DNA of 64,000 bases from Deltaproteobacteria bacterium RBG_13_43_22. Lineage in GTDB: Bacteria > Desulfobacterota > RBG-13-43-22. The stretch covers positions 31,710-95,709 of the forward strand of contig MGQB01000019.1 of assembly GCA_001797675.1 (NCBI GenBank), in the 5' to 3' direction. The notes under the pieces were generated by a model. The model was not told where the DNA came from. It saw only the letters and a list, made by a program, of their open reading frames with translations, and made no database searches. The position numbers and the translations under genes are program-made. Shown here piece by piece: positions 47,601-54,957 of this stretch (position 1 is its first letter; the number at the start of each line of letters is the position of its first letter).

Positions 47601-48859
47601 ATGGCAATGATTTCAAGCCAGGCGCGGATATTTTCGATGTGGCCGGGGTTGACCCGAATCTGCCATTCCGTGGTGGACCCGGCCAACTGAGGATGCTGGA
47701 AGCCGAATAAAATCAGTTCTTCGATAAAGGTATCCACAAGAGGGTGAAGGTTCAGCTTAAAAACCTCCTTGGCCACCGTGGTGATACAATTCAGGATCGT
47801 GCTGCGATACTGGGTGCAGGAGGTGCATTTTTTAAGGAGATCGAAAACTTTTCGAATAAAATCATTTAGGTTTTCCGACCGTTCTTCCCGGAAAACCATG
47901 GCCAGGCATCGGTTGATCTCGATCAGGGCGCGGCCATGGATATCGGAAAGGGCAGGGACATTAATGATATGAAAGAGAAAGTCGAGTTTGACGAGATATT
48001 CCCGGCCGGTGTAGGCTTCCGACCTCTCCAATTCATCAGCTACGAGCAGATAACCCTCGACGATTTGAACATAATCCGGAAGGTTAAAAAAAGAAACCGT
48101 TCCGTCGGAGCCCACCCTTCCGGTGACCGCAGGGAGGGATTCCAGTTTCTCGATCAGATCGGAAATAGAATGGTGGTTCAGGGGTTTTACGATGGTATCA
48201 TAGTCGAAGATCGCCGAGGCTTCTTCTCCGTCTCTGTTGAGCCAGTCGCGCGGGTCGGGCTGGTCAAGCCAGAAGAGGTAAGTGGCCTTGAAGACGTTGC
48301 GGAGAAATGGTCCCAGCCGGTCCGCATCGATTGGGGCCGAATGCTCAAGGGCCATATGGAGGAGCTTTTTTCCATAGGTCGAACCCTTTCTGAAAATTGA
48401 GACCTCTTTTTGGGAGAATTCGGTTAGGGAATCGATGAGATCGGGAAAGAGGGCCATATTCCGGGAGAGAAATCCGTTGCTCTTGGAAAGGATCAGGTTT
48501 AAGAAATCAAAGAGGTAACGGACAGAGGTCTCTCTGATCTCTTCATTCGACGGGGAACGGATAATGTCCAGATAGATGTCAACCAGGGTTTCCAGGGCCT
48601 TAAGACCTTTTTCGTGCCGATTGAAGTCATAGAAATCACCCATAGACAGGGTACGGAGTTGTTTTAGCACATGCCCCCAGTTCACAAAGGGATGATTCAT
48701 CTCGGTCAGGAGGTCTTGAGTCCGTTTAAAAACGCCATAATGCTCCCGGGCAATATTGAGCAGGACCTGGTATCTGGCTGGAATTTCCACCGTGGCTGCG
48801 GTTCTTTCCAGGTTTACCTGAAGGGCCGAAGATATAAACTGGGTTTCCTGTTTTTCCAT
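44639..48859 (-). CDS. Orphan PPDK/PEP-synthase-like dikinase with large unknown N-terminal region
   Basis: 1406 residues. From about 910 it matches the ATP-grasp domain of pyruvate phosphate dikinase (GNKGYFLKELTLMGFPVPPG, LLSVRSGATLSLPGMMQSIL, WGTAVIIQPMIFGNL), and near the end is the phosphohistidine domain GGSTSHAAVTIPQ with His1339, closing at IDGWSGAVYQG. The pyruvate/PEP-binding barrel that should follow is absent. The first 900 residues are mainly helical and not recognised; they may bind the acceptor of the phosphate. So the likely chemistry is ATP-dependent phosphorylation via a phospho-His, acceptor unknown (compare rifampin phosphotransferase and glucan dikinases, which share these modules). 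No good ribosome site precedes the ATG. It sits between two GAPDH genes. Confidence 0.8.
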   Translation of the reverse strand: MEKQETQFISSALQVNLERTAATVEIPARYQVLLNIAREHYGVFKRTQDLLTEMNHPFVNWGHVLKQLRTLSMGDFYDFNRHEKGLKALETLVDIYLDIIRSPSNEEIRETSVRYLFDFLNLILSKSNGFLSRNMALFPDLIDSLTEFSQKEVSIFRKGSTYGKKLLHMALEHSAPIDADRLGPFLRNVFKATYLFWLDQPDPRDWLNRDGEEASAIFDYDTIVKPLNHHSISDLIEKLESLPAVTGRVGSDGTVSFFNLPDYVQIVEGYLLVADELERSEAYTGREYLVKLDFLFHIINVPALSDIHGRALIEINRCLAMVFREERSENLNDFIRKVFDLLKKCTSCTQYRSTILNCITTVAKEVFKLNLHPLVDTFIEELILFGFQHPQLAGSTTEWQIRVNPGHIENIRAWLEIIAMKPRWTKKLLSALIINLKLGGVFVRDTDLLQKNISALLNTDIAPAYNLVKQLLRLFPIYFSEIGAEGELREISTEVDEISLRQNLVIHFLRKESHVESNSLLVTFLENAFRYWASGKKEFVRDHLPDEVYEQIPEDIRESKGLHRIFENLLDRVHGDPLGFLDWDDPRIIKEIQSVPDLSEKDREQARLLIRFYQLLYQKYNPRHAEDIKNLEASYLFDPAKVKALKRHLHEKKQDKSLAIILDFLVQLKEKILSPEKTEYVENIYRKRHIAAGIPSMYGTYREEKFEALGLSLRLESLATVLFEELLQSLNLKFITKSTLMRIHHYLWLYVKALDIEGIATEGLTAKMKYVSHALEIKQFSIDQYIDIFQFISKGIQDIIRDYHIDAHRPNLPIVIGQIIKENGTPLSKGTSSTGEEELFFQLSENFVRAAISSAFGLQVLDNFINSILRTLQAELEKFKENKQILTLVMSYNPEMTITPLYRRSKRLDNQLLLGNKGYFLKELTLMGFPVPPGFILTTEVFRRIEGLLGYQYILEDLNNRIGKEIRRLERMVGRKFGDHRNPLLLSVRSGATLSLPGMMQSILNVGINEKIAEGLSKKTDFSWAAWDSFRRFLQSYGMLRGLDRNFFDSIIDTFKEKFTVSRKIQFAPGQMRQVALAYQRALEEKGIKVPKRPADQLQDAVLQVIASWNSEQARIFRRQMHVSDEWGTAVIIQPMIFGNLNDQSGSGVILTRDPKEFAPGINLYGDFIFGVQGDDIVSGLVATYPISERQRLTERKDTQISLEANFPEIYAELISLSEKLIYDKRFNHQEIEFTFENATRKGLYILQTREMVQRETHKLKMFKETEELKEALLGNGIGVSGGALSGRAVYSEEEIRYYREREPDTPLILIRPDSVPDDVGVILLVEGLLTAKGGSTSHAAVTIPQLDKVGVVGFSKLSVYETKGYSTVDGRTIRGGDFISIDGWSGAVYQGRHEEEAKESNRITI

Positions 48860-48894
48860 AGGGATATTGTTATTCTAAAGAATCATTTGACACA

Positions 48895-49000
48895 AATAAA
48901 GGGGTCAAGGGTTCGAGGATTCCAGGGTTCGATGGTTTTAACTTCCGCGCCTTTCACTCCGCCCCGCGGTCCTTGACCCCTTGGTCCCATGAATCCTTTC
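48895..49000. repeat. Palindromic repeat, family B copy 2
   Basis: Inverted relative to the copy at 42878-42951. Shares the core GGTTTTAACTTCC and CCTTTCACTCCGCCCCGCGG, with ends AAAGGGGTCAAGG and CCTTGACCCCTT. Lies between the dikinase-like gene and gapA. Confidence 0.75.
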
Positions 49001-49006
49001 TAAGTT

Positions 49007-50005
49007 CTATTTCATGATAAAGGACAAAAGTTCCAGCATCCGGTTAGAGAAGCCCCACTCATTATCGTACCAGGAAAGAACCTTAACGATATTTCCGCCG
49101 ATGACGTTGGTGTTGGGGAGATCTACAATCGAAGAATGGGGATTTCCGTTAAAATCACGGGAAACCAATTCTTCATCGCTACACTGAAGGATGCCCTTCA
49201 TGGGTCCGGCGGCATATTCCTTAAGTTTGGCGTTGATTTCTTCTTTAGTGACGGTTTTGGATAAGGTGGCTACAAAATCGACCAGAGAAACGTTGGGAAC
49301 AGGCACCCTGATGGCGATGCCGTCCAATTTGCCCTTCATCTCCGGTATGACTTCCGAAATGGCTTTGGCCGCGCCGGTTGTTGTGGGGATCATGGAAAGG
49401 GCTGCGGCCCTGGACCTTCGAAGGTCCTTATGGGGCTCATCGGCAACGACCTGATCGTTGGTATAGGCATGTATCGTGGTCATCAGACCGTACTCGACGC
49501 CGAATTCCTTCTGAAATATCTTGACGATAGGGGCAAGGCAGTTGGTGGTGCAGGACCCCATGGAGATGACGTTATGTTTGGTTGAGTCATATTCCTCCTC
49601 ATTGATTCCGAAAACCACCGTTACATCCGGGTTCTTGGCCGGTGCGGAAATAACCACTTTCCTGGCTCCGGCCATCAGGTGTTTTTCCGCCCCGGCACGG
49701 TCGGTGAACTTGCCGGTACTCTCGAGAACAACGTCTACCCCGAGTTCTTTCCAGGGCAATCCTTCCGGATCTCTCATGGAAAAGGTCTTGATTTCTTTGG
49801 CGTCCACTATGAGGGAGCTGTCATTAAATTTGACCTCCGCATCCATGATTCCATGGACAGAATCGTATTTCAAAAGGTGAGCCATGGTTTTGGTATCGGC
49901 CAGATCATTGACGGCTACAAATTCGACCTCCTTGCTGTTTAACCCTGCTCGAAAAACCAACCGCCCAATCCTCCCAAAACCATTGATGGCAACTTTGACC
50001 GACAT
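49007..50005 (-). CDS. gapA: Glyceraldehyde-3-phosphate dehydrogenase
   Basis: Classical phosphorylating GAPDH of glycolysis/gluconeogenesis, 332 residues. INGFGRIGRLVFRAGL at the N-terminus, MGSCTTNCLAP with the catalytic Cys, TTIHAYTNDQ (His), RRSRAAALSMIPTTTGAAKA and WYDNEWGFSNRM. The loop after the NAD fold (NDLADTKTMAHLLKYDSVHG) suits NAD rather than NADP. AGGAGGG lies before the ATG and a strong promoter further upstream. No pgk or tpi follows. Confidence 0.98.
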   Translation of the reverse strand: MSVKVAINGFGRIGRLVFRAGLNSKEVEFVAVNDLADTKTMAHLLKYDSVHGIMDAEVKFNDSSLIVDAKEIKTFSMRDPEGLPWKELGVDVVLESTGKFTDRAGAEKHLMAGARKVVISAPAKNPDVTVVFGINEEEYDSTKHNVISMGSCTTNCLAPIVKIFQKEFGVEYGLMTTIHAYTNDQVVADEPHKDLRRSRAAALSMIPTTTGAAKAISEVIPEMKGKLDGIAIRVPVPNVSLVDFVATLSKTVTKEEINAKLKEYAAGPMKGILQCSDEELVSRDFNGNPHSSIVDLPNTNVIGGNIVKVLSWYDNEWGFSNRMLELLSFIMK

Positions 50006-50076
50006 AACACCCTCCTTTTTTTGGTGACTTTCCTGAAGAAATGGATATTAATCTTAAATTTAAGTCATTTATAAAA

Positions 50077-50105
50077 ATATTAACTCAAAGAGGGCGGCTT
50101 GTCAA
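50077..50105 (-). promoter_or_regulatory. Probable strong promoter of gapA
   Basis: Leftward TTGACA (50105-50100), 17-nt spacer, TAATAT (50082-50077), about 75 nt before the start codon. Confidence 0.7.
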
Positions 50106-50251
50106 CTTTTTGCACCAATTGTTACTCCGATTTATCTCGGATCAAGTCCGGGCCGGTCTCCGGAGTATAGAAGCCTGTTCAGTTAGAAATATTTGCCTGG
50201 AATGAACAACCAGCAGGTTTTTCGGTCAATAGGGCTACCGTCCGATTTCTA

Positions 50252-50279
50252 TTGAAAAAATAATGAAACTTGCTATTAT
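50252..50279 (+). promoter_or_regulatory. Possible promoter of the PP-loop gene
   Basis: TTGAAA (50252-50257), 16-nt spacer, TATTAT (50274-50279), 24 nt before the ATG. Confidence 0.5.
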
Positions 50280-50303
50280 AATTGATAAAAAAAAGGATTA
50301 CCT

Positions 50304-51431
50304 ATGGAAAAATGTCAAAAGTGTATTATCCCGGATTCCTTTCCGAACATAACCATCGAGGACGGCCTGTGCAGTTTCTGCCGTGAGCAAGCCAGTAATG
50401 TTGCCAAGACTCGAGACGTCCGGGGCCGCGATCAGTTGTCCGCCCTTTTAAAAACCCGCAAAACGGCTTCTTACGATTGTGCGGTTCCGTTAAGCGGGGG
50501 AAAGGACAGCAGCTACATCTTGTACTATATGGTGAGGGAACTGAACTTAAAACCTTTGGCCATCTTCTTCGACAATGGTTTTATCACAGAGATGGCCAAA
50601 CGGAATATCGAGCGGATTTGCACTGCCTTGGGCGTTGACTTGGTGGTCGGAAAAGCAAGCCCCTATCGCCGGAAACAGCTGAAAGAAGCCCTTTTGATGT
50701 CTGGAAGCCTGGGCCAGTTGGTGAAATACTGCGGCAACTGTGAGAACAACTTACGATCCTTCACGCTCAATGAAGCAGCCCAAAGAAACATTGATTATCT
50801 GATCTGGGGCTCCACCGATTTCGAGGACACCGCCCAATCGTTCGAGGCGTCTTCTCCATCCGGCGCAAAGAAGTTCCGAGAGAAGTACGGCACCTTCCGA
50901 TACATGGCCGGAAAGCCCCTTCAACACCTCCAAAAACTGGCCGGCTCGACTGGGCAATGGGGCAATAAACTTCAGGCTTTTGGTCACGGGGTCAAGTACT
51001 TGTTCTACTGCCTATGCGACAACTACGCGACAAAGGCGCCGGAAGGATGGAGAAAGCTGAACCCGTTTTTACAGGTAACCTTTGCCCGAAAGCCGGTACA
51101 GGTGGTATATTTTTTTGATTATGTTCCTTACGATCCCTACCGCCATATTGAGACACTCCGGGAAGAGCTGCAATGGGAAGCCCCGGAAGGTCAAGAAATC
51201 CGCTTCGACTGCAAACTGGCTTCCCTGAAAAATGTCCAGTATCTTCTCGAAACCGGCCTCACGGCCTTCGGTTTCACGCTGTCGACCCTTATAAGAAACG
51301 ATCTTCTCCAACGGGAGGAAGCCATAAAGAGAGAAAACCGGTTGCGGAGACGGCTCCTTGCCGATTGTCGCCAATTGGCTGACCAAGTAGGCGTGGATAT
51401 CGACAATGTGTTGAAAAAAATTGAAACGTAA
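50304..51431 (+). CDS. PP-loop ATPase, N-acetyl sugar amidotransferase-like
   Basis: 375 residues. N-terminal zinc-type cysteines CQKCIIPDSFPN and CSFCRE (4-7 and 22-25 region) precede a PP-loop PLSGGKDSSYILYYMV (about 60-75); a further Cys pair is YCGNCENN near 138. This is the layout of the WbpG/PseA-like amidotransferase and related adenylating enzymes that use ATP to activate a sugar or other carboxyl/keto group. No sugar-nucleotide or LPS genes are nearby, so the substrate is open; a tRNA- or cofactor-thiolating relative is also possible. AAGGAT precedes the ATG. Confidence 0.75.
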   Translation: MEKCQKCIIPDSFPNITIEDGLCSFCREQASNVAKTRDVRGRDQLSALLKTRKTASYDCAVPLSGGKDSSYILYYMVRELNLKPLAIFFDNGFITEMAKRNIERICTALGVDLVVGKASPYRRKQLKEALLMSGSLGQLVKYCGNCENNLRSFTLNEAAQRNIDYLIWGSTDFEDTAQSFEASSPSGAKKFREKYGTFRYMAGKPLQHLQKLAGSTGQWGNKLQAFGHGVKYLFYCLCDNYATKAPEGWRKLNPFLQVTFARKPVQVVYFFDYVPYDPYRHIETLREELQWEAPEGQEIRFDCKLASLKNVQYLLETGLTAFGFTLSTLIRNDLLQREEAIKRENRLRRRLLADCRQLADQVGVDIDNVLKKIET

Positions 51432-51584
51432 CCCCCGATCCCGGAAAAGAGGCCAGTGGAAAAGGATCAGAACTGTTTTTGAATCAAGTTGAAATTTTGA
51501 TTCAGTAATCCTTTCACAGATCTTGATATTAGATATTAAACCCTATCAAGACTAAGGTTGAGGAATAAAGGAAAGGGAAGAAAT

Positions 51585-52238
51585 ATGGATCTCCAATTTA
51601 TTCAGGCCCGGGACTTACCCGATGCCTGGTTTCAGTGTGTTTATACAATTTTAGATCATGGACAGGAATACGTCATTGACCGGGGCAGTTTCACCGGTCA
51701 AAAACGGCTGGAATTTGATTATCTGACGGTACAGATCAAATATCCCGGAACCCGTCCCTTGATTCCGGACATCCCTCCCACCCTCGGTATTCCCAATCCG
51801 GTGGCTGAAGGCTATGTCGAACAATACCTCCCTTACCTGATGACCTCAGTCAAACAGCCCAATGAGGATTATACCTATGGGCAATATCTGGAACCTCAGA
51901 TTCAAGAAGTCATCCGTATGTATAAGGAAGAGGGGTACGGGACCAACCAGGCCTATATGACTGTGGGGAACCCGGAGGCCATCTATTTGAATGACCCCCC
52001 ATGCCTGCGGGGGATCGATACGCGGATTCGGGACGGCCTGCTCCATTTTTTTGTCTATTTCCGGTCCTGGGATTTATGGAACGGCTTCCCGGCCAATCTG
52101 GCGGCCATCCAGTATCTCAAGGAATATATGGCCCAGGAAATCGGGGTAGGGGACGGCGAGATCATTGCCGCCAGCAAAGGCCTCCATCTCTATGATTATG
52201 TCTGGGAATTGGCCAAACTGAGGGCGTTGAAGAAGTGA
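51585..52238 (+). CDS. Thymidylate synthase-like protein (archaeal ThyA-like)
   Basis: 217 residues from ATG 51585 (GGGAAG upstream). The segment PPCLRGIDTRIRDGLLHFFV with Cys, followed by YFRSWDLWNGFPANLAAIQYL, matches the thymidylate synthase nucleotide-binding RSxDxxxGxPxN pattern and the catalytic Cys. The protein is shorter than E. coli ThyA (264) and resembles the archaeal group used in methanogens, whose folate donor differs. It may make dTMP or a hydroxymethylated/methylated pyrimidine. No thyX or folA is near. The next gene's reading frame begins at its stop codon. Confidence 0.75.
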   Translation: MDLQFIQARDLPDAWFQCVYTILDHGQEYVIDRGSFTGQKRLEFDYLTVQIKYPGTRPLIPDIPPTLGIPNPVAEGYVEQYLPYLMTSVKQPNEDYTYGQYLEPQIQEVIRMYKEEGYGTNQAYMTVGNPEAIYLNDPPCLRGIDTRIRDGLLHFFVYFRSWDLWNGFPANLAAIQYLKEYMAQEIGVGDGEIIAASKGLHLYDYVWELAKLRALKK

Positions 52239-52345
52239 GGAAAAACGAAGGACGAAGGACGAGGGACGAGAGGGGCGATCGTCCTTCGTCTCAGCGAAGC
52301 GGTCGTCCATCGTCCCTCGCTGATTTACCGCAATCCGCAATCCGA
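52239..52345. repeat. Palindromic repeat CGAAGGACGA / TCGTCCTTCG
   Basis: GGACGAAGGACGAGGGACGAG and the opposing CGTCCTTCGTCTC and TCGTCCATCGTCCCTCG, followed by two CCGCAAT units. Probably an intergenic repeat; it is open in the frame of the flavoprotein but unlikely to be translated as part of it. Confidence 0.5.
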
Positions 52346-52351
52346 AATAAT

Positions 52352-53659
52352 ATGATGGTTAGTCCTGTTACTCCGCAATCCGCAATCCGCAATCCGCAAT
52401 CCAACTATGATGTCATCGTCATCGGTGCCGGGGCTTCGGGCATGATGGCCGCCGGCCGATCGGCCGAAATGGGGGCCCGGGTCCTTTTGCTGGAAAAAAT
52501 GCCCAGAGCCGGATTAAAGCTTGGTATTACCGGCAAAGGCCGCTGCAATCTGACCAACCAGGGTGATATTCAATCTTTCATGGAAAGTTACTCCCCGGAC
52601 GGCCGTTTCCTTCGAAACTGTTTCGCCCGATTTTTCAATCAGGATTTAATTCTATTTTTTGAGCAGCGGGGTGTGCCTTTAAATGTGGAAAGGGGAGGGC
52701 GGATTTTTCCAAAATCCAACCGGGCCTTGGATGTGGTTTCGGCCCTGATGACTTATCTGAAAGAGAACAGGGTCACCCTGGTCAAAGAATATCCCGCAAA
52801 AGAAATCCTGGTTCAATCCGGAAAAGTGGAAGGGGTAAAGTCCCCTATGGGGATCTTCAAATCTCCAACAATTATCCTGGCCGCGGGGGGGGCCTCTTAT
52901 CCCAGGACCGGTTCAACCGGAGACGGTTATCGGCTGGCCGAAAAAGCAGGACATACGATTGTACCCATCCGGCCATATTTGATCCCTTTGGTTATTAAGG
53001 ATGCTTGGGTTAAGGAGCTTCAGGGGCTGTCATTGAAGAATGTTTCGGCCACTATTATTGTTGACGGCCGAAAAGAGCCTTCGGAATTCGGAGAGATGCT
53101 CTTTACCCATTTCGGGATTTCCGGGCCGATCATCTTGACCCTGAGCGGCCGTGTGGTAGATTTTCTTACCAAGGGCCGAGTGGAGATTTCCGTCAATCTC
53201 AAGCCCGCTTTAACCCGGGAACAGTTGGATGAGAGACTGAAAAGGGAATTAAAGGCCCATCATCTCAAGGGATTGCAGGCCATTTTAAAATTGCTCTTGC
53301 CCAACCGGATGATTCCTATTTTTTTGGCACTGGTTAATATTCCAGGGGAAAAAAAGGGAAATCAAATTTCCGCTGAAGAACGCCTGCGAATGAAGACCTT
53401 GCTGACCGATTGGCGTATGACGGTCACCGGGGCCCGCCCGCTGGAAGAGGCGATCATTACCGCCGGCGGAGTAGACTTAAAAGAGGTGAATCCAAAAACC
53501 CTGGAATCAAAGATTGTTAAAGGGCTTTTTCTTTGCGGCGAAATATTGGATATTCAAGGCAAAACCGGCGGCTACAATCTGCAGGCCGCCTTTTCCACCG
53601 GCTGGGTGGCCGGGGAGAGTGCGGCAAGACGAGTGACGGGTTACGAGGTACGAGTTTAA
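52352..53659 (+). CDS. HI0933-family FAD/NAD(P)-dependent oxidoreductase
   Basis: 435 residues if it starts at ATG 52352; a GTG at 52235 is in frame but would translate a repeat. The FAD fold VIVIGAGASGMMAAGRSAEM follows, then LEKMPRAGLKLGITGKGRCNLTN (in the family, given here as two joined motifs: the GxKxxxTGxGRCNxTN block), AAGGASYPRTGSTGDGY and GLFLCGEILDIQGKTGGYNL. Family BaiN/HI0933; some members reduce bile-acid or other C=C bonds, most are uncharacterised. Between ATG and the FAD fold lie four tandem CCGCAAT units (52373-52400). There is no in-frame start after the array, so array length controls the frame. Confidence 0.88.
   Translation: MMVSPVTPQSAIRNPQSNYDVIVIGAGASGMMAAGRSAEMGARVLLLEKMPRAGLKLGITGKGRCNLTNQGDIQSFMESYSPDGRFLRNCFARFFNQDLILFFEQRGVPLNVERGGRIFPKSNRALDVVSALMTYLKENRVTLVKEYPAKEILVQSGKVEGVKSPMGIFKSPTIILAAGGASYPRTGSTGDGYRLAEKAGHTIVPIRPYLIPLVIKDAWVKELQGLSLKNVSATIIVDGRKEPSEFGEMLFTHFGISGPIILTLSGRVVDFLTKGRVEISVNLKPALTREQLDERLKRELKAHHLKGLQAILKLLLPNRMIPIFLALVNIPGEKKGNQISAEERLRMKTLLTDWRMTVTGARPLEEAIITAGGVDLKEVNPKTLESKIVKGLFLCGEILDIQGKTGGYNLQAAFSTGWVAGESAARRVTGYEVRV
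52373..52402 (+). repeat. Heptanucleotide tandem repeat (CCGCAAT)4 inside the flavoprotein 5' end
   Basis: Four exact CCGCAAT units at 52373-52400 plus CC. Seven is not a multiple of three, so gain or loss of one unit would shift the frame. Two more units lie at 52328-52341 in the gap. Confidence 0.8.
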
Positions 53660-53692
53660 AGACCCTTGGTCAGGTCTAACCCGCAACAAGAT
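53640..53692. repeat. Palindromic repeat, family A copy at the flavoprotein end
   Basis: GGGTTACGAGGTACGAGTTT and TCTAACCCGCAAC; shares GGGTTACGAG and CTAACCCGCAAC with the copy at 6946-7011. It overlaps the last codons of the flavoprotein gene, adding a short tail (VTGYEVRV). Confidence 0.55.
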
Positions 53693-53700
53693 TTGGATTT

Positions 53701-54813
53701 ATGAACAAAAAAATCGATCTCCGAAATTTGACCTTCGAAGAATTAAAGAACTGGATCACCGGGTTGGGATTGGAGACCTATAGAGCCGAGCAGATCTCCC
53801 GTTGGATTTTTCAACCGGACCTCCAAACCTTTGATCAAATGACCAATTTATCCAGGAAATGGCGGGGTCTTTTCCAGGAACAGGCTTACTTGAGTCAGTT
53901 GATCATTTTAAAAGTTGAAAAATCTTCCGATGGAGCCAGAAAATTTCTCTTTGAACTGGAGGATGGAGAACATATCGAAAGTGTCCTGATCCCTGAACGG
54001 GGGCATTACACTTTATGTGTTTCTTCTCAGGTCGGCTGTGCCCAAAGATGCCGTTTTTGTTTTACCGGTAAGATGGGCTTGAAAAGAAACCTGAAATCCT
54101 CGGAAATCATCAACCAGGTCCTGACCGTTCAGGGGCATTTGACTGAAACAGATCCTCTCCTGACCAATATTGTATTAATGGGTATGGGAGAACCCTTAGA
54201 CAATTTTGAAAACACGATTCGGGCCTTAAAAACTTTGCTTTCCCCGTTTGGAATGCAATTTTCTCACCGCCATGTGACCCTGTCTACGGCCGGTCTGGTC
54301 CCGGAAATGAAGGCCCTTGGAAACATCCTTCCGGTTAATTTGGCTCTTTCCTTGAATGCGGCCGATGACGCAACCAGAAACCGGCTGATGCCCATCAATC
54401 GAAAATATCCTTTGGACCCCTTGATTCAGGCTTGTAAGGAGTTCCTTTTACCGCACAAGAAAAGGATTACGATTGAATACATTCTGATAAAAGGGATTAA
54501 TGATTCCCCCCAGGCAGCCAGGTCCCTGGCCAAGTTACTTTCCGGGGTAAAGGCCAAGATCAACCTGATCCCTTTTAACGCCCATCCCGGTGTTGGGTTT
54601 AAACCTCCCGATGAAGAGGGGCTCTCAAAGTTTCAAGATATTTTAATTCGCTCCCAGTACACCACGATCATCCGCAGGAGCAAAGGGACGGATATCTCAG
54701 CCGCCTGCGGACAGCTTCATGCCCTCTGGACCGGTGGTAGTAGACCGGTTCTTGGAGGGAGGCAGGAAAAAGAGGGCGAAAGGCGGGGGATGAAGGAAGA
54801 GGGACGGAGATAA
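53701..54813 (+). CDS. rlmN: 23S rRNA (adenine-2503-C2) / tRNA methyltransferase RlmN
   Basis: Radical SAM enzyme methylating A2503 of 23S rRNA. 370 residues. Cluster motif VGCAQRCRFCFTGKMG (CxxxCxxC), the LMGMGEPLDNF SAM motif, SLNAADDATRNRLMP, and the C-terminal catalytic Cys in DISAACGQL. The last 25 residues (after GQLHALWTG) are Arg/Glu-rich and look like translated intergenic repeat, so the protein is longer than usual. A terminator-like hairpin follows (54881-54910). Confidence 0.95.
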   Translation: MNKKIDLRNLTFEELKNWITGLGLETYRAEQISRWIFQPDLQTFDQMTNLSRKWRGLFQEQAYLSQLIILKVEKSSDGARKFLFELEDGEHIESVLIPERGHYTLCVSSQVGCAQRCRFCFTGKMGLKRNLKSSEIINQVLTVQGHLTETDPLLTNIVLMGMGEPLDNFENTIRALKTLLSPFGMQFSHRHVTLSTAGLVPEMKALGNILPVNLALSLNAADDATRNRLMPINRKYPLDPLIQACKEFLLPHKKRITIEYILIKGINDSPQAARSLAKLLSGVKAKINLIPFNAHPGVGFKPPDEEGLSKFQDILIRSQYTTIIRRSKGTDISAACGQLHALWTGGSRPVLGGRQEKEGERRGMKEEGRR

Positions 54814-54880
54814 GTTCGGAGTTATGAGTTCGGAGGTCGGAGAAAAAGGCTGGAAAATTGGAAAATGGAGGGGAAGTGTT

Positions 54881-54913
54881 GAAGGGATTGGTTTTGCGTC
54901 CAATCCCTTCTTT
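54881..54913 (+). terminator. Probable terminator after rlmN
   Basis: GAAGGGATTGG (54881-54891) / CCAATCCCTTC (54900-54910) followed by TTTGTTC; also read in reverse it could end the thiolase transcript. Confidence 0.55.
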
Positions 54914-54957
54914 GTTCATTAATGGTTCGGACAGGCTCTGATGGTTTATCTCGAGAC

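Noticed and set aside
52235..52351. GTG start at 52235 for the flavoprotein
   Set aside because: The 39 added codons translate a palindromic repeat and are not family-like; ATG 52352 is preferred though without a strong ribosome site.
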